From the NCBI RefSeq assembly GCF_001519055.1, contig NZ_KQ954302.1:17674-81673 (forward strand): 64,000 bases of DNA. Reading direction: 5' to 3'. A program made the translations under genes and the position numbers. The notes under the pieces were generated by a model. It saw only the letters and a program-made list of their open reading frames with translations, ran no database searches and was not told where the DNA came from. This DNA comes from Novosphingobium sp. Fuku2-ISO-50. Its GTDB lineage: Bacteria > Pseudomonadota > Alphaproteobacteria > Sphingomonadales > Sphingomonadaceae. Below, in pieces: positions 43,174 to 52,227 of this stretch (positions within the stretch are counted from its first letter, which is position 1; each line of letters begins with the position of its first letter).

Positions 43174-45564
43174 CTATTTCGCCGGATCGAGCGCAATCAC
43201 CCGGTCGGCCGCCGCCATGACCGCCGCATCGCTCCAGACGAAGGGGACAGTGCGCCCGGCCGCCCAGAGCGGGAACAAGTCGCGGTAATGCAGGCTGTCG
43301 GGATCGCCCGAGGCGCCGGGATTGTTGATGATCCGCGAATTGTCCCAGGCGCCGACATCGAGCACCATGCGCACCGAGGCGCCGCCGCCGACATTGTAGG
43401 CGTTGCGCGCGTCCCAGGTCGCCATCGGCGTGCTGCCCGATCCGCCGACGCCGAGCGGGCCGACCGTCCATTGGCCGCGTTCGCCCACCGGCACGCGCGG
43501 CAGGATCGCCGGAGACCATTGCGCAAGGTGCAGATCGCCCCAGCGCCAGCGCGCGGGATCGGCACCCAGCCGCGCGACGACATCGCGCCAGGCCTCGGCC
43601 AGCGAAGCGACCAGAATCGCCCGCCGCGTCGCCGCCGGATCGCCGCCCAGCCGCGCATCGCCGCGCGCCAGCCAGTCGATCACCGCGCCTGCGCCCGAAT
43701 CCTCAAGCGCCTTGGCCAATTCGCCTGTCGCCACGGCATGGGCCGTGATCGGCACGAGATGGCTGGCCAGCCAGACTTCGGCCAAGGCTGCGGGCGCGCT
43801 GTCGGCGCTTTCGTTGCCGTCCCAACCCTTGAGCAGCGCCACGGCGGCGCGCGCATCGGCATCGTCGGTTTCGAGCCCGTTCAGCAATGCCGTCGCCCGC
43901 AGCGCAAGGCGGCTGGTGGTGTCGGTCTGCAGCGCGGTCATGTCGTCGAGGGTGAATTTGGATTTGGCCGACAGCCTTGCCTCGATCTCGTCGATACGCG
44001 ACGGGTCGGACCAGACGAAGGTGATCGGGCGCGTTTCAAAAGGCCAGTCGCGCGGCATGTTGAGCGCATTGGCCGTGGCGACGAAGCCTTTGGCGGGATT
44101 GCGGATTTCCGGCAAGTCCGGCCCCGGCATCATCCCCTGCCATTCATAGCGGCCATCGCCCGGCACCGGCATCATGCCGTCCCAGCCCTTGCGCTGCGGA
44201 ATGAACGCGGACGGGCGCCAGCCGATGTCGCCATGCGTATCGGCATAGACGAGATTGAGCGGCGGGGCCGACCACCGGTTATGCGCCGCCGTAAAATCGG
44301 CCCACTTGTCCGCGCGATAGAGCCACGACGCATTGAAATAGCCCGCGCCGCCCGGCTCGTTCCACACCGTGCGCAAGGCAAAGGCATGGGCCCCGTCGCG
44401 ATGAATGACCGGACCATGGCGGGTAAAGGCCAGTTCCACATCGCGCGGGCCTTCGCCCCGCACCGCAATGCTTTCGTGGACAACGCGGAACGGTTCCCAT
44501 TGCCCCTGATAAAGATAGGCGCCGGGATGCTCGGCGCTGGTTTCATAGACGTAGAGATCTTCCTGATCGGCGGGAAAGATCGTCAGCCCCCAGGCCACGG
44601 TCTCGTTGTGGCCAAAGCTGACCCCCGGCAACGACGGCTCGCCCGCGCCCGCAATGTGCAAGCCCGGCGCGGCCATATCGACCACGCTGCGCAGGGACGG
44701 AACGCCATGCGCGCGGTGCGGATCGTTGGCGAGGATCGGGCGCCCGGTCGCCGAATGGGCGGCATCGATGACCCAGTTGTTCGACCCTTCCTGCTGATTG
44801 GCGCGATCGAGATTCTCCGCCCAGACGGTATCGGGCAAACCCGCCTGCGCCAGCGGACCCGGCGCAAAGCTTACGCCCCTGGTCCCGAGCAAATAGGCAT
44901 CGAGCACATCGGCGGGGATGCTGCACGGATCGAGCCCCGCAGGCACACGCGGTTCGTGCGCGGGCTCGATCCGCCGATGCAGCGTCAGAAACGGCGTGCC
45001 GCCCTTGCACACCAGCCGCGCGCGTTCGACTTCGTCGGCCAGATTGCCGACCAGCGCATGGCTGCGGATGCGCACGACGTCATCGGCGCTCCAGCGATCG
45101 GGCACAGTGCCGGTCAGCACGAACTCTTTCGGCAAGACCGCATGCCCGGCAGCGATCTGGCCGACATAGGCGTTGATCCCGGCCACGAACGCTTCGGCCT
45201 CGTCGCGCGCTTCGGCGGGATAGCTGGCCCATTCCGCCGCCATGTCGCCGCGATAGAGCAAGAGCCGCGCCGCGCGATCCTGCGCCGCATAAGAGGGGCC
45301 GAAACTCGCCGACAACAGCCCAAGCCCGCGCTTGCGCCACAAATCGATCTGCCACAGCCGATCGCGCGCAGCGTTCCAGCCCTGGGCAAAAAAGGCGTCA
45401 TGAACATTGCCCGCGCGGATATGGGGAATGCCCCAGCGATCGACGATGACTTTGGCCGGAGCCTGCAAGCCCGCCACCGCCACATGATCGACGGGCGGCG
45501 TGTCCGCCAGCGCCGAACCTGCACACGTTGCCAGCAAGACCGTCAGTACCGCTTTGCCGATCAT
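43174..45564 (-). CDS. Penicillin-acylase-family Ntn hydrolase (amide/acyl-amine hydrolase)
   Basis: A 796-aa precursor with a signal peptide (VLTVLLATCAGSALA). The family matures by self-cleavage before a nucleophilic Ser: here Ser261 in QQEGSNNWVIDAAHS, so a roughly 240-aa alpha and 536-aa beta chain are expected. Other family landmarks are GIPHIRAGNVHDAFFAQG and the beta-chain LANDPHRAHGVPS. Members cleave amide bonds of penicillins, acyl-homoserine lactones, acyl amino acids or acyl polyamines; sequence alone does not tell which. It heads the minus-strand hydrolase operon, and the polyamine-binding protein gene lies upstream. Confidence 0.88.
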   Translation of the reverse strand: MIGKAVLTVLLATCAGSALADTPPVDHVAVAGLQAPAKVIVDRWGIPHIRAGNVHDAFFAQGWNAARDRLWQIDLWRKRGLGLLSASFGPSYAAQDRAARLLLYRGDMAAEWASYPAEARDEAEAFVAGINAYVGQIAAGHAVLPKEFVLTGTVPDRWSADDVVRIRSHALVGNLADEVERARLVCKGGTPFLTLHRRIEPAHEPRVPAGLDPCSIPADVLDAYLLGTRGVSFAPGPLAQAGLPDTVWAENLDRANQQEGSNNWVIDAAHSATGRPILANDPHRAHGVPSLRSVVDMAAPGLHIAGAGEPSLPGVSFGHNETVAWGLTIFPADQEDLYVYETSAEHPGAYLYQGQWEPFRVVHESIAVRGEGPRDVELAFTRHGPVIHRDGAHAFALRTVWNEPGGAGYFNASWLYRADKWADFTAAHNRWSAPPLNLVYADTHGDIGWRPSAFIPQRKGWDGMMPVPGDGRYEWQGMMPGPDLPEIRNPAKGFVATANALNMPRDWPFETRPITFVWSDPSRIDEIEARLSAKSKFTLDDMTALQTDTTSRLALRATALLNGLETDDADARAAVALLKGWDGNESADSAPAALAEVWLASHLVPITAHAVATGELAKALEDSGAGAVIDWLARGDARLGGDPAATRRAILVASLAEAWRDVVARLGADPARWRWGDLHLAQWSPAILPRVPVGERGQWTVGPLGVGGSGSTPMATWDARNAYNVGGGASVRMVLDVGAWDNSRIINNPGASGDPDSLHYRDLFPLWAAGRTVPFVWSDAAVMAAADRVIALDPAK

Positions 45565-45612
45565 CGTCGTCTGCCTTGTCCTGTGAGCAATGTCATATGG
45601 GCGATGGAAATA

Positions 45613-46707
45613 TCAGGCGGCACGCACCCGCGTGATCACATCCTGAAACGCGCGATAGGAATCTTCGCCAAGGTATTGCGAATACTTGCACCGGGCCACC
45701 GCCGCCTCGGGCGGAAAGATCGCCGGATTGGCGCGATAGGCATCATCCATCAGCCGGAGCGCGGCGGCATTGGGCGTGGGATAGGCGATCGTGCGCGCAA
45801 TGTCAGCCCCGGCCTCGGCGCCGAGCAGATAGTTGATAAAGGCATGGGCTGCCTGGGGATTGGGCGCGCCTTTGGGAATGGCAAGCTGGTCCGACTGGAT
45901 CAGGCTGCCCTCTTTGGGCAGGACAAAGGCAAGATCCTTGTCCTCGCGCATGACTTGCGCGATGTCGCCGTTGTATTCGATCACGACGTCGACATCGCCC
46001 GCCAGCAGCAGATCCTGCCCGTTGTCATCGTGAAACACCGCAACATTCTTCTTCTGCCGGATCAGCAGATCCTGCGCGGCGCGAAGCGCGACCGGATCGA
46101 ACACATTGGGGTCTTTGCCCTGATAGATCTCGACCAGCCGGCACAAATCCGGTGCATCGGACAACAGGCCGATGCGGCCCTTGTACCTGTCGGAATCAAA
46201 CACCCATTTCCAACTGTCGGGGATGCCGTCGACCTTCGACTTGCGATAGCCGATGCCCAGCACCAGCCAGGTATAAGGCATGCCATACGTGCGCAGCGGG
46301 TCGAACGGCGGATGCAGGAATTGCGGCGCGATATTGGCCATGTTGGGGATTTTCGCATGATCGAGCGGCATCAGCATCCCGGCCTTGCCCATGCGCTGCA
46401 GAAAATCATGACTGGGCACGATCACGTCATAGCCCGGATTGCCGCCGCGCAGCTTGGCAAACAGTTCGTCGTTGCTCGAAAACAGGCTGAGATTCACATG
46501 CGTGCCGCTCGCCGCTTCAAAGCCCGACAGCGTATGTTTGCCGATATAGGTATCCCAGGTGTAGAAATTGAGGCGCGATTTCTCCGCATGATGACACCCG
46601 GCAAGGCCGGAAAAGCTGATCCCTGCGGCTGCGGCGCCAAGCCCTGCCAGAATACCCCTGCGTGACGATAGCATATTCGATAGAGGAACCTGCATTTCCG
46701 CTCTCAT
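45613..46707 (-). CDS. potF: PotF/SpuD-like putrescine-binding lipoprotein, copy 1
   Basis: A periplasmic polyamine-binding protein (364 aa from the ATG at 46707). The leader has a twin arginine (SSRRGILAGLG) and a lipobox-like LAGC. The mature domain begins LNFYTWDTYIGKHTLSGFE and keeps ligand residues of the family in YTWD, SSND and VIEYNGDIAQ. Starts at 46695 and 46674 are also possible. It is a clear paralogue of the protein at 57890. A perfect TGTGATCACA lies 44 nt upstream of the start. Transported substrate is inferred, not proven. Confidence 0.86.
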   Translation of the reverse strand: MRAEMQVPLSNMLSSRRGILAGLGAAAAGISFSGLAGCHHAEKSRLNFYTWDTYIGKHTLSGFEAASGTHVNLSLFSSNDELFAKLRGGNPGYDVIVPSHDFLQRMGKAGMLMPLDHAKIPNMANIAPQFLHPPFDPLRTYGMPYTWLVLGIGYRKSKVDGIPDSWKWVFDSDRYKGRIGLLSDAPDLCRLVEIYQGKDPNVFDPVALRAAQDLLIRQKKNVAVFHDDNGQDLLLAGDVDVVIEYNGDIAQVMREDKDLAFVLPKEGSLIQSDQLAIPKGAPNPQAAHAFINYLLGAEAGADIARTIAYPTPNAAALRLMDDAYRANPAIFPPEAAVARCKYSQYLGEDSYRAFQDVITRVRAA

Positions 46708-46746
46708 GTCTGGCGCCCCGTCGGCAGGGACGCATTCGCCCGGCAC

Positions 46747-46760
46747 ATTATGTGATCACA
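46747..46760 (-). promoter_or_regulatory. Perfect TGTGATCACA palindrome with overlapping -10-like CATAAT upstream of potF copy 1
   Basis: The decamer is at 46751-46760. On the minus strand the end of the palindrome runs into CATAAT (46752-46747), a good -10 match, so the operator overlaps the promoter. It lies between potF copy 1 and the co-directional GntR gene, 34 nt from the end of that gene, and indicates separate transcription of potF. Confidence 0.6.
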
Positions 46761-46793
46761 GCAAAAAGCCCAAACGGCCTTGCTGTGCGATCC

Positions 46794-47507
46794 CTACAAA
46801 TTCAATCGTTCCCAGTCCTGCATCAGGTCCGCGCAATCGCCAATATCGGCGGAAATCGCCGCAACCAGCGCGTCGGCATCGCCCGCAACGATCGCCGCGA
46901 TCGCCTGGCGATGCTGATCGACGAGGTTGGCCGTGCCATAGCGGCCATAGACCACGCGCATGAACGGGCCGAACTGCATCCACAGGCTTTCGATCATGCG
47001 CAGCGCCAACGGCAAGGGCGCGGCGCCATAGATCAACGAATGAAACCGGTAGTTCTGATCCATATAGGCGCGCACGTCGCCGCCTTCGAGCGCGACATCG
47101 ATCGTTTCATCGGCGGCGCGGATCTGCCGCAAGAGGTCGGGGCCGATATGCGGCAAGGCGGCGCGCGCCACCATCGGTTCGAGCAGCTGGCGCAGCCGCA
47201 TGATTTCCTCAAACCGCGCCGCGGTCATGCGCGGCACCATGACCGCGCGCTTTGACCGGATCTCGACCGCGCCTTCTGCCGCAATGCGGCTTAACGCATC
47301 GCGCACCGGCATCTGGCTGACACCCATTTCCTGCGCCAGCCCGCGCGTCGAAATGCCGACCCCGGGCGCGATGCGCCCTGTGATCAGGCGATAGCGCAAG
47401 TCGTCATAGACCTTTTCACGCAACGAGGCGGGAATTTCGCCCGAATGCGCGCCCCCATCGGCGATAGGCCCATCCGCATCCAGGTCAGCGCTCGCAACGA
47501 TTTTCAT
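46794..47507 (-). CDS. GntR-family regulator, FadR/FCD subfamily
   Basis: A 237-aa regulator with an N-terminal winged HTH (SLREKVYDDLRYRLITGRIA, then QEMGVSQMPVRDALSRIAAE) and a C-terminal all-helical FCD domain with metal-binding His residues (MDQNYRFHSLIYG). Start at 47507 is chosen because the HTH begins shortly after; GGAGGA lies 11 nt upstream. The open frame continues to 47666. It is divergent from the SpuC-like aminotransferase and is the best candidate to bind the TGTGATCACA-type sites that flank it. Confidence 0.85.
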   Translation of the reverse strand: MKIVASADLDADGPIADGGAHSGEIPASLREKVYDDLRYRLITGRIAPGVGISTRGLAQEMGVSQMPVRDALSRIAAEGAVEIRSKRAVMVPRMTAARFEEIMRLRQLLEPMVARAALPHIGPDLLRQIRAADETIDVALEGGDVRAYMDQNYRFHSLIYGAAPLPLALRMIESLWMQFGPFMRVVYGRYGTANLVDQHRQAIAAIVAGDADALVAAISADIGDCADLMQDWERLNL

Positions 47508-47813
47508 GCGTTCGATTGTCCTCCGTACAAGCGCCATGCCCCCTTTACACACCATTCCACGAACAGTGACTGCAAACTGTCGCGACCGATCCGATCGTCG
47601 ACCCTCAATCGCAAACTCGTGCAAGCGCATGCCGTTTGCCAGGTGACAATGCCACCCTTTTTCCACGACTGACAGCGCGTTTCATTCGGCAGTGGCGCAA
47701 ACAGCACGAACAGCCAACAAAGGTGCCGACCCGACAACGGCACCGGATTGACCCGACACGACTATCGACGTATCTGTGATCTTAGTAAGCCGGCTGTTTT
47801 GCGAAAGAGTTTC
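47508..47813 (+). promoter_or_regulatory. Divergent gntR/spuC control region with promoter and degenerate operator
   Basis: No gene is supported. TTGACC (47748-47753) and TATCTG (47771-47776) are spaced 17 nt. TGTGATCTTA at 47775-47784 overlaps the -10 box and keeps one half of the TGTGATCACA palindrome. The 11-mer TATCTGTGATC occurs again at 59198-59208 in front of TonB receptor 5. The minus-strand promoter of the GntR gene is not obvious. Confidence 0.5.
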
Positions 47814-49214
47814 ATGGTCCCCACCCGCCACGTCCCCGTCCGCAACTATGACATTCCCGCACTGCGCGAGCTTGACGTGGCGCACCACTTGCCCGCGCAA
47901 TCCAGCTACAAGCTGCAAGCGGACATGGGCGGCAGCCGGATCATCACCCATGCCAAAGGCTCGACCGTCTATGACGGCGAAGGCCACGCCATCCTCGACG
48001 GCATGGCCGGGCTGTGGTGCGTCAATGTCGGCTATGGCCGCCCGGAACTGGTCGAAGTCGCCGCGCGCCAGATGGAAGAGCTGCCCTACTACAACACCTT
48101 TTTCCGCACCGCGACCGTGCCCCCGATCGAACTGGCGGCCAAAGTCGCCGGACTGCTCGGCGGCAATCTCAAACACGTCTTTTTCAACAACAGCGGTTCG
48201 GAATCGAACGATACCGTATTCCGCCTGGTGCGCACTTATTGGACGATGAAGGGCGAGCCGAACCGCACGATCTTCATCAGCCGACACAACGCCTATCACG
48301 GCTCGACGGTCGCCTCGGCCAGCCTTGGCGGCATGGAATACATGCATGTCCAGGGCGGGTTGCCGATCCCGGGCATCGAACATGTCATGCAGCCCTACCT
48401 GTTTGGCGAGGCGTTCGGCGAAGACCCGGAGGCGTTCGCGACACGCGCCGCCAATGCCATCGAGGAACGCATCCTGGCGGTCGGGCCGGAAAACGTCGCC
48501 GCCTTCATCGGAGAGCCGGTGCAGGGCGCGGGCGGCGTGATCATCCCGCCGCCGGGCTATTGGCAAAAGGTCGAAGCGATCTGCCGCAAATACGGCATCC
48601 TGCTGGTTTCGGACGAAGTGATCTGCGGCTTTGGCCGGCTGGGCGAATGGTTCGGGTTTCAGCATTTCGGCATTCGCCCCGACATCGTGTCGATGGCCAA
48701 AGGGCTGTCATCGGGCTATCTGCCGATTTCGGCCACCGGCGTGTCGAGCGAAATCGTCGATGTCCTGCGCGCTTCGGGTGACGATTTCGTGCACGGCTAT
48801 ACATATTCGGGCCACCCGGTCTGCGCCGCGGTTGCCCTGCGCAACATCCAGATCATCGAAGACGAACACCTTGTCGAACGCACGCGCGAAGACACCGGCC
48901 CCTATCTCGCCAAAGCCATGGCCGAGCGCCTCGCCCCGCACCCGCTGGTCGGTGAAGCGCGCTCGCTCGGCCTGATCGGCGCCGTCGAGATCGTCGCCGA
49001 AAAGGGCACCAATCGCCGCCATGGCGCCGGTGGCCAAGCCGGCCCGATCGTCCGCGACGCCTGCATCGCGCGCGGATTGATGGTGCGCGCCATCCGCGAT
49101 TCCATTGTGATGAGCCCGCCACTGGTGATCACCCACGCCGAAATCGACCAGTTGGTCGACACGATTGTGGCGGCGCTCGATGCGTCGGCAGACCAGTTGG
49201 CTGCGCTGGGGTAA
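47814..49214 (+). CDS. spuC: Class III aminotransferase, putrescine/diamine type (SpuC-like)
   Basis: A 466-aa pyridoxal-phosphate enzyme. Landmarks are NNSGSESNDTVFRLVR, the cofactor Asp in LLVSDEVICGFGR (D267) and the Schiff-base Lys296 in SMAKGLSSGYLPI. It most resembles putrescine- or diamine-pyruvate aminotransferases, giving gamma-aminobutyraldehyde and alanine. Divergent from the GntR gene and upstream of the polyamine transport and PuuAB genes, which supports a polyamine role. Omega-amino acid transamination is the alternative. Confidence 0.86.
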   Translation: MVPTRHVPVRNYDIPALRELDVAHHLPAQSSYKLQADMGGSRIITHAKGSTVYDGEGHAILDGMAGLWCVNVGYGRPELVEVAARQMEELPYYNTFFRTATVPPIELAAKVAGLLGGNLKHVFFNNSGSESNDTVFRLVRTYWTMKGEPNRTIFISRHNAYHGSTVASASLGGMEYMHVQGGLPIPGIEHVMQPYLFGEAFGEDPEAFATRAANAIEERILAVGPENVAAFIGEPVQGAGGVIIPPPGYWQKVEAICRKYGILLVSDEVICGFGRLGEWFGFQHFGIRPDIVSMAKGLSSGYLPISATGVSSEIVDVLRASGDDFVHGYTYSGHPVCAAVALRNIQIIEDEHLVERTREDTGPYLAKAMAERLAPHPLVGEARSLGLIGAVEIVAEKGTNRRHGAGGQAGPIVRDACIARGLMVRAIRDSIVMSPPLVITHAEIDQLVDTIVAALDASADQLAALG

Positions 49215-49218
49215 ACAA

Positions 49219-49306
49219 GCCCTCCCCTTCAGGGAGAGGGTTGGGTGAGGGGGTACCCGCGAAGTCTAGCCGCCGAACACCCCTCCCCGCACGGGGAGGG
49301 GCTTTT
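49219..49306. repeat. REP-like palindromic element and terminator between convergent genes
   Basis: Two C/G-rich inverted repeats lie here: an imperfect CCCTCCCCTTCAGGGAGAGGG unit starting near 49219, and a perfect hairpin CCCCTCCCC (49280-49288) with GGGGAGGGG (49293-49301), loop GCAC, followed by CTTTT. The second can terminate spuC. The paired, oppositely arranged repeats between convergent genes resemble the dispersed extragenic palindromes common in alphaproteobacteria. No second copy is seen in this window. Confidence 0.6.
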
Positions 49307-49366
49307 CATGTCACACGCCTGTTGCCTGTGATTTCCTCATCCCGGAATTGAGCGGCTGACTGAGCG

Positions 49367-51505
49367 TCAAGCCGTCCCCAGCCCCTTCTGCAGCGGCAGC
49401 GCGCGCACGCGCTTGCCCGTTGCGGCATAGACCGCGTTGGCGAGAGCGGGGAAGATCACCGCGTTGGGCGGTTCGCCCATGCCGCCGGGCTTTTCGTGGT
49501 TTTCGATGACCGTGGTGTGGATCACCGGCGCCTCGTTCATGCGCAAGACGCGGTAATCGTGATAGTTTGACTGTTCGACGCGGCCATTGGCAATCGTCAC
49601 TTCGCCATAGAGCGCAGCCGAAGTGCCGAAAATCACGCCGCTGTCGATTTGCGCGGCGACACCCGACGGGTTGATCGCCTGGCCGCAATCGACCACGATC
49701 GTCACGCGCCTGACCGAAATCTGGTGGTCCTTGTCGACCGCGACTTCGGCGACCGCCGCCATATAGGTATCCCACAAGTGGATCACCGCCACGCCGCGTC
49801 CGATGCCAGGCGCAGTCTTTTCGCCCCAGCCCGATTTGTCGCGCGCCATCTCGAGCACAGCGCGGGCGCGCGGATCCTCGATATGCGACAGGCGCCAGGC
49901 GATCGGGTCCTGCCCCAGCTTGTGCGCCACTTCGTCGACCGCGCTTTCCATGACAAAGGCGCTGCGCAAGGGGCCGACCCCGCGCCACCACCCGGTCGGG
50001 ACCAGGCTTTCCTGTTGCTGAAACGTCACCTTGCGCGCGGTGGCCGGGTAGATCGGCGTAATCGCGCCTTCGACCGCATCGTCATCGACGCCCTTGAACG
50101 CCGGGCCCATCAGCCGCGCCATGATCGACGATCCGGCGATCTTGTGCTCCCACGCGGCGATCTTGCCATCGGCACCAATCGCGATGTCGATCCGGTCGGC
50201 ATAAGCCGGTCGATACCAGTCGTGGCCCATGTCCTCTTCGCGCGACCAGATCAGCTTGACCGGAAACGGCACCTGCCTGGCCAGATCGACGCAGCGTTCG
50301 ACCATGTCCGGCTCCAGCCTGCGACCAAAGCCGCCCCCCATCAGCCGGTTGTGCAGCGTGACTTTTTCGAGCGGCAGGCCGAGCCGCGTTGCCGCAGCCT
50401 TGCGCGCGTCCGACGGGATCTGCGTCCCGTTCCAGATTTCGCATTGGCCGTCATGGACATGGGCGACGCAATTGGCCGGTTCCATCGTCGCATGGGCGAG
50501 GAACGGCTGGGTATAAGTCGCGCTGAAGCGATGCGCCGCACCGACCCGCGCCGCATCGAGATCGCCCGACGTCGCCGCGACAAACCCGGGCTTGTCGAGC
50601 GCAGCCGTCACCGCGCCGATGATCGCCGCATGCTGCGCCCCGCTGTGCGCCGCATCGGCGGTCCACTGCGCCTTGGCCGCCGTCATCCCCTGCCGCGCCG
50701 CCCAGGTGTTTTCCGCCAGGACATAGACCACGTCATCGCCCCGGATCACCCCGATCACGCCGGACACGCTGCGCGCCGCAGCCTCGTCCACGCCGGCCAG
50801 CTTTCCGCCGAAAATCGGACAGACCATGATCGCGGCGTATTTCATCCCCGGCACAAAGACATCGATGCCGTATTCTGCCGTGCCGCGCGCCTTGGCATCG
50901 CCGTCGAGCCGACGATGCGACTTGCCGATCACGCCATAGCTCGATGCCGGACGCACCGGCGCTTCGGTGGGCAAGGGAGCCGCCGCCGCCGCCGCGACGA
51001 GCGCGGCATAAGGCAGCACTTTGCCGCCCGGCTTGTGAACCACGGCGCCATCATGCGCATCGCACTCGGCAACCGGCACACCCCATTGCTTCGCCGCGGC
51101 CATGACCAGCGCAAGGCGCGCCTTGGCACCCGCTTCGCGCAACGGCTGCCACACATCGCGCACCGAGGTCGATCCGCCCGTGCCCTGGTCGATCGGCGCA
51201 AACCGCGCGGCATCGCCATCGGGAATGGTGACTTTGACATCCTGCGGCTTCACCGCGAGTTCTTCGGCGGCGATCATGGTGATCGTGGTCAGGATACCCT
51301 GCCCCATTTCGGTCTTGGGCAAGGCGAGCGTGACCCGCCCTTCGCCATCGACCCCGAGCCAGGCATTGCCCGCCAGCGCGGACGGCGTGGCGGCGCGGCT
51401 GCGGCTGGCGCCAAGCGCCACGGGCACCATCAGCGCGCCGGATACCGCGCCCGATCCGATCAGGACGTCGCGACGGGTGGCGCCATCGGCACGCTTAAGG
51501 GTCAT
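49367..51505 (-). CDS. Molybdenum hydroxylase large subunit, Tat-exported (IorB/aldehyde oxidoreductase type)
   Basis: A 712-aa molybdopterin-binding subunit of the xanthine-oxidase superfamily. The N-terminus carries a twin-arginine signal (TRRDVLIGSGAVSGALMV, RR at 11-12), so the enzyme is periplasmic. The Mo-site segments PKTEMGQGILTTI, GGGFGRRLEPDMVERCV and, near the C-terminus, GGMGEPPNAV with the catalytic Glu (about residue 678) are present. It overlaps the iron-sulfur subunit gene by 4 nt. Members oxidise aldehydes or N-heterocycles such as isoquinoline and pass electrons to cytochrome c. Location beside amine catabolism favours aldehydes. Its maturation genes appear to be at 19752-21241. 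Confidence 0.87.
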   Translation of the reverse strand: MTLKRADGATRRDVLIGSGAVSGALMVPVALGASRSRAATPSALAGNAWLGVDGEGRVTLALPKTEMGQGILTTITMIAAEELAVKPQDVKVTIPDGDAARFAPIDQGTGGSTSVRDVWQPLREAGAKARLALVMAAAKQWGVPVAECDAHDGAVVHKPGGKVLPYAALVAAAAAAPLPTEAPVRPASSYGVIGKSHRRLDGDAKARGTAEYGIDVFVPGMKYAAIMVCPIFGGKLAGVDEAAARSVSGVIGVIRGDDVVYVLAENTWAARQGMTAAKAQWTADAAHSGAQHAAIIGAVTAALDKPGFVAATSGDLDAARVGAAHRFSATYTQPFLAHATMEPANCVAHVHDGQCEIWNGTQIPSDARKAAATRLGLPLEKVTLHNRLMGGGFGRRLEPDMVERCVDLARQVPFPVKLIWSREEDMGHDWYRPAYADRIDIAIGADGKIAAWEHKIAGSSIMARLMGPAFKGVDDDAVEGAITPIYPATARKVTFQQQESLVPTGWWRGVGPLRSAFVMESAVDEVAHKLGQDPIAWRLSHIEDPRARAVLEMARDKSGWGEKTAPGIGRGVAVIHLWDTYMAAVAEVAVDKDHQISVRRVTIVVDCGQAINPSGVAAQIDSGVIFGTSAALYGEVTIANGRVEQSNYHDYRVLRMNEAPVIHTTVIENHEKPGGMGEPPNAVIFPALANAVYAATGKRVRALPLQKGLGTA

Positions 51506-51975
51506 GCCTTTTCTCCCGCGTGGATTTCGGCGGCACGGCGGACTGCGGCGCGAATGCGCGGATAAGTCCCGCAACGGCAGATATTGCCGCTCATCCCTGA
51601 ATCGATCGCTTCATCGTCGGGCTTGGGATTGTCCTTGAGCAGCGACGCGGCGGCAACGATCTGCCCCGGCTGGCAATAGCCGCACTGCACGACATCGACT
51701 TCATTCCAGGCCGCGATCAGCGCCTTGCCCAGCGGCTGCTCCGTCAGGCCTTCGATCGTGGTGATCGACTTGCCCACGGCATCGCCCGCCGGAGTCTGGC
51801 ACCCGAACACGCGCATGCCGTCGAGCAGCACGCTGCACGCGCCGCACAGACCCGCAGCACAGCCATACTTGGTTCCCGGCAACCGCGCGACATCGCGCAA
51901 GAGCCACAGCAACGGCATTTCGGGCGGGGCATCGAATGTGCGCCGTTCACCGTTGATCGTCAGCGTGACAGCCAT
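51502..51975 (-). CDS. Molybdenum hydroxylase small subunit with two [2Fe-2S] clusters
   Basis: A 157-aa iron-sulfur subunit. The plant-ferredoxin-type cluster is bound by C39, C44, C47 and C59 (KYGCAAGLCGACSVLLDG). The second cluster uses C98, C101, C133 and C135 (VQCGYCQPGQ and NICRCGTYPRI). It carries no signal and is presumably exported with the Tat-bearing large subunit. No separate FAD subunit is present, which is typical of the IorAB-type two-subunit enzymes. The ATG at 51975 fits the start of the ferredoxin fold; the stop overlaps the next start (ATGA). Confidence 0.9.
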   Translation of the reverse strand: MAVTLTINGERRTFDAPPEMPLLWLLRDVARLPGTKYGCAAGLCGACSVLLDGMRVFGCQTPAGDAVGKSITTIEGLTEQPLGKALIAAWNEVDVVQCGYCQPGQIVAAASLLKDNPKPDDEAIDSGMSGNICRCGTYPRIRAAVRRAAEIHAGEKA

Positions 51976-52159
51976 AAATATCCCCGAAATTCGATTATTC
52001 ACCCGGCATTTCGCAGCAAGCACCGCGTCATGTCAAGCGCCCGCCCGGACGAAGCGGCATTCAGGACTTGATCTATATTCAGTCAGTTACAGGACCGCCC
52101 GCACGACATGCGGGCGCACCGCATCCGACGACGCCGTCTAAATCAGCGCACCAAGACGA

Positions 52160-52196
52160 TTGACCCGTCCCGACCCGCTGCGTAATTGCGATCTCA
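52160..52196 (+). promoter_or_regulatory. Candidate promoter and degenerate operator of the pot operon
   Basis: TTGACC (52160-52165) and TAATTG (52183-52188) are spaced 17 nt. TGCGATCTCA (52187-52196) differs from TGTGATCACA at two positions and overlaps the end of the -10 box. The distance from -35 to this site (27 nt) is identical to that at spuC (47748 to 47775). Confidence 0.45.
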
Positions 52197-52227
52197 GACG
52201 ACAGTGCGAAGGAGCAAGGGGCACGCC

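Noticed and set aside
45601..45645. GTGATCACA near 45632 as another operator
   Set aside because: It lies within the last codons of potF copy 1, lacks the first T of the decamer and is not upstream of a gene start.
43171..46665. A 1164-codon plus-strand open frame across the penicillin-acylase-like and potF genes
   Set aside because: It is antisense to two genes with clear motifs (Ntn Ser261, lipobox, binding-protein fold). Its translation is rich in Arg, His and Gly without domain character, as expected from GC-rich antisense frames.
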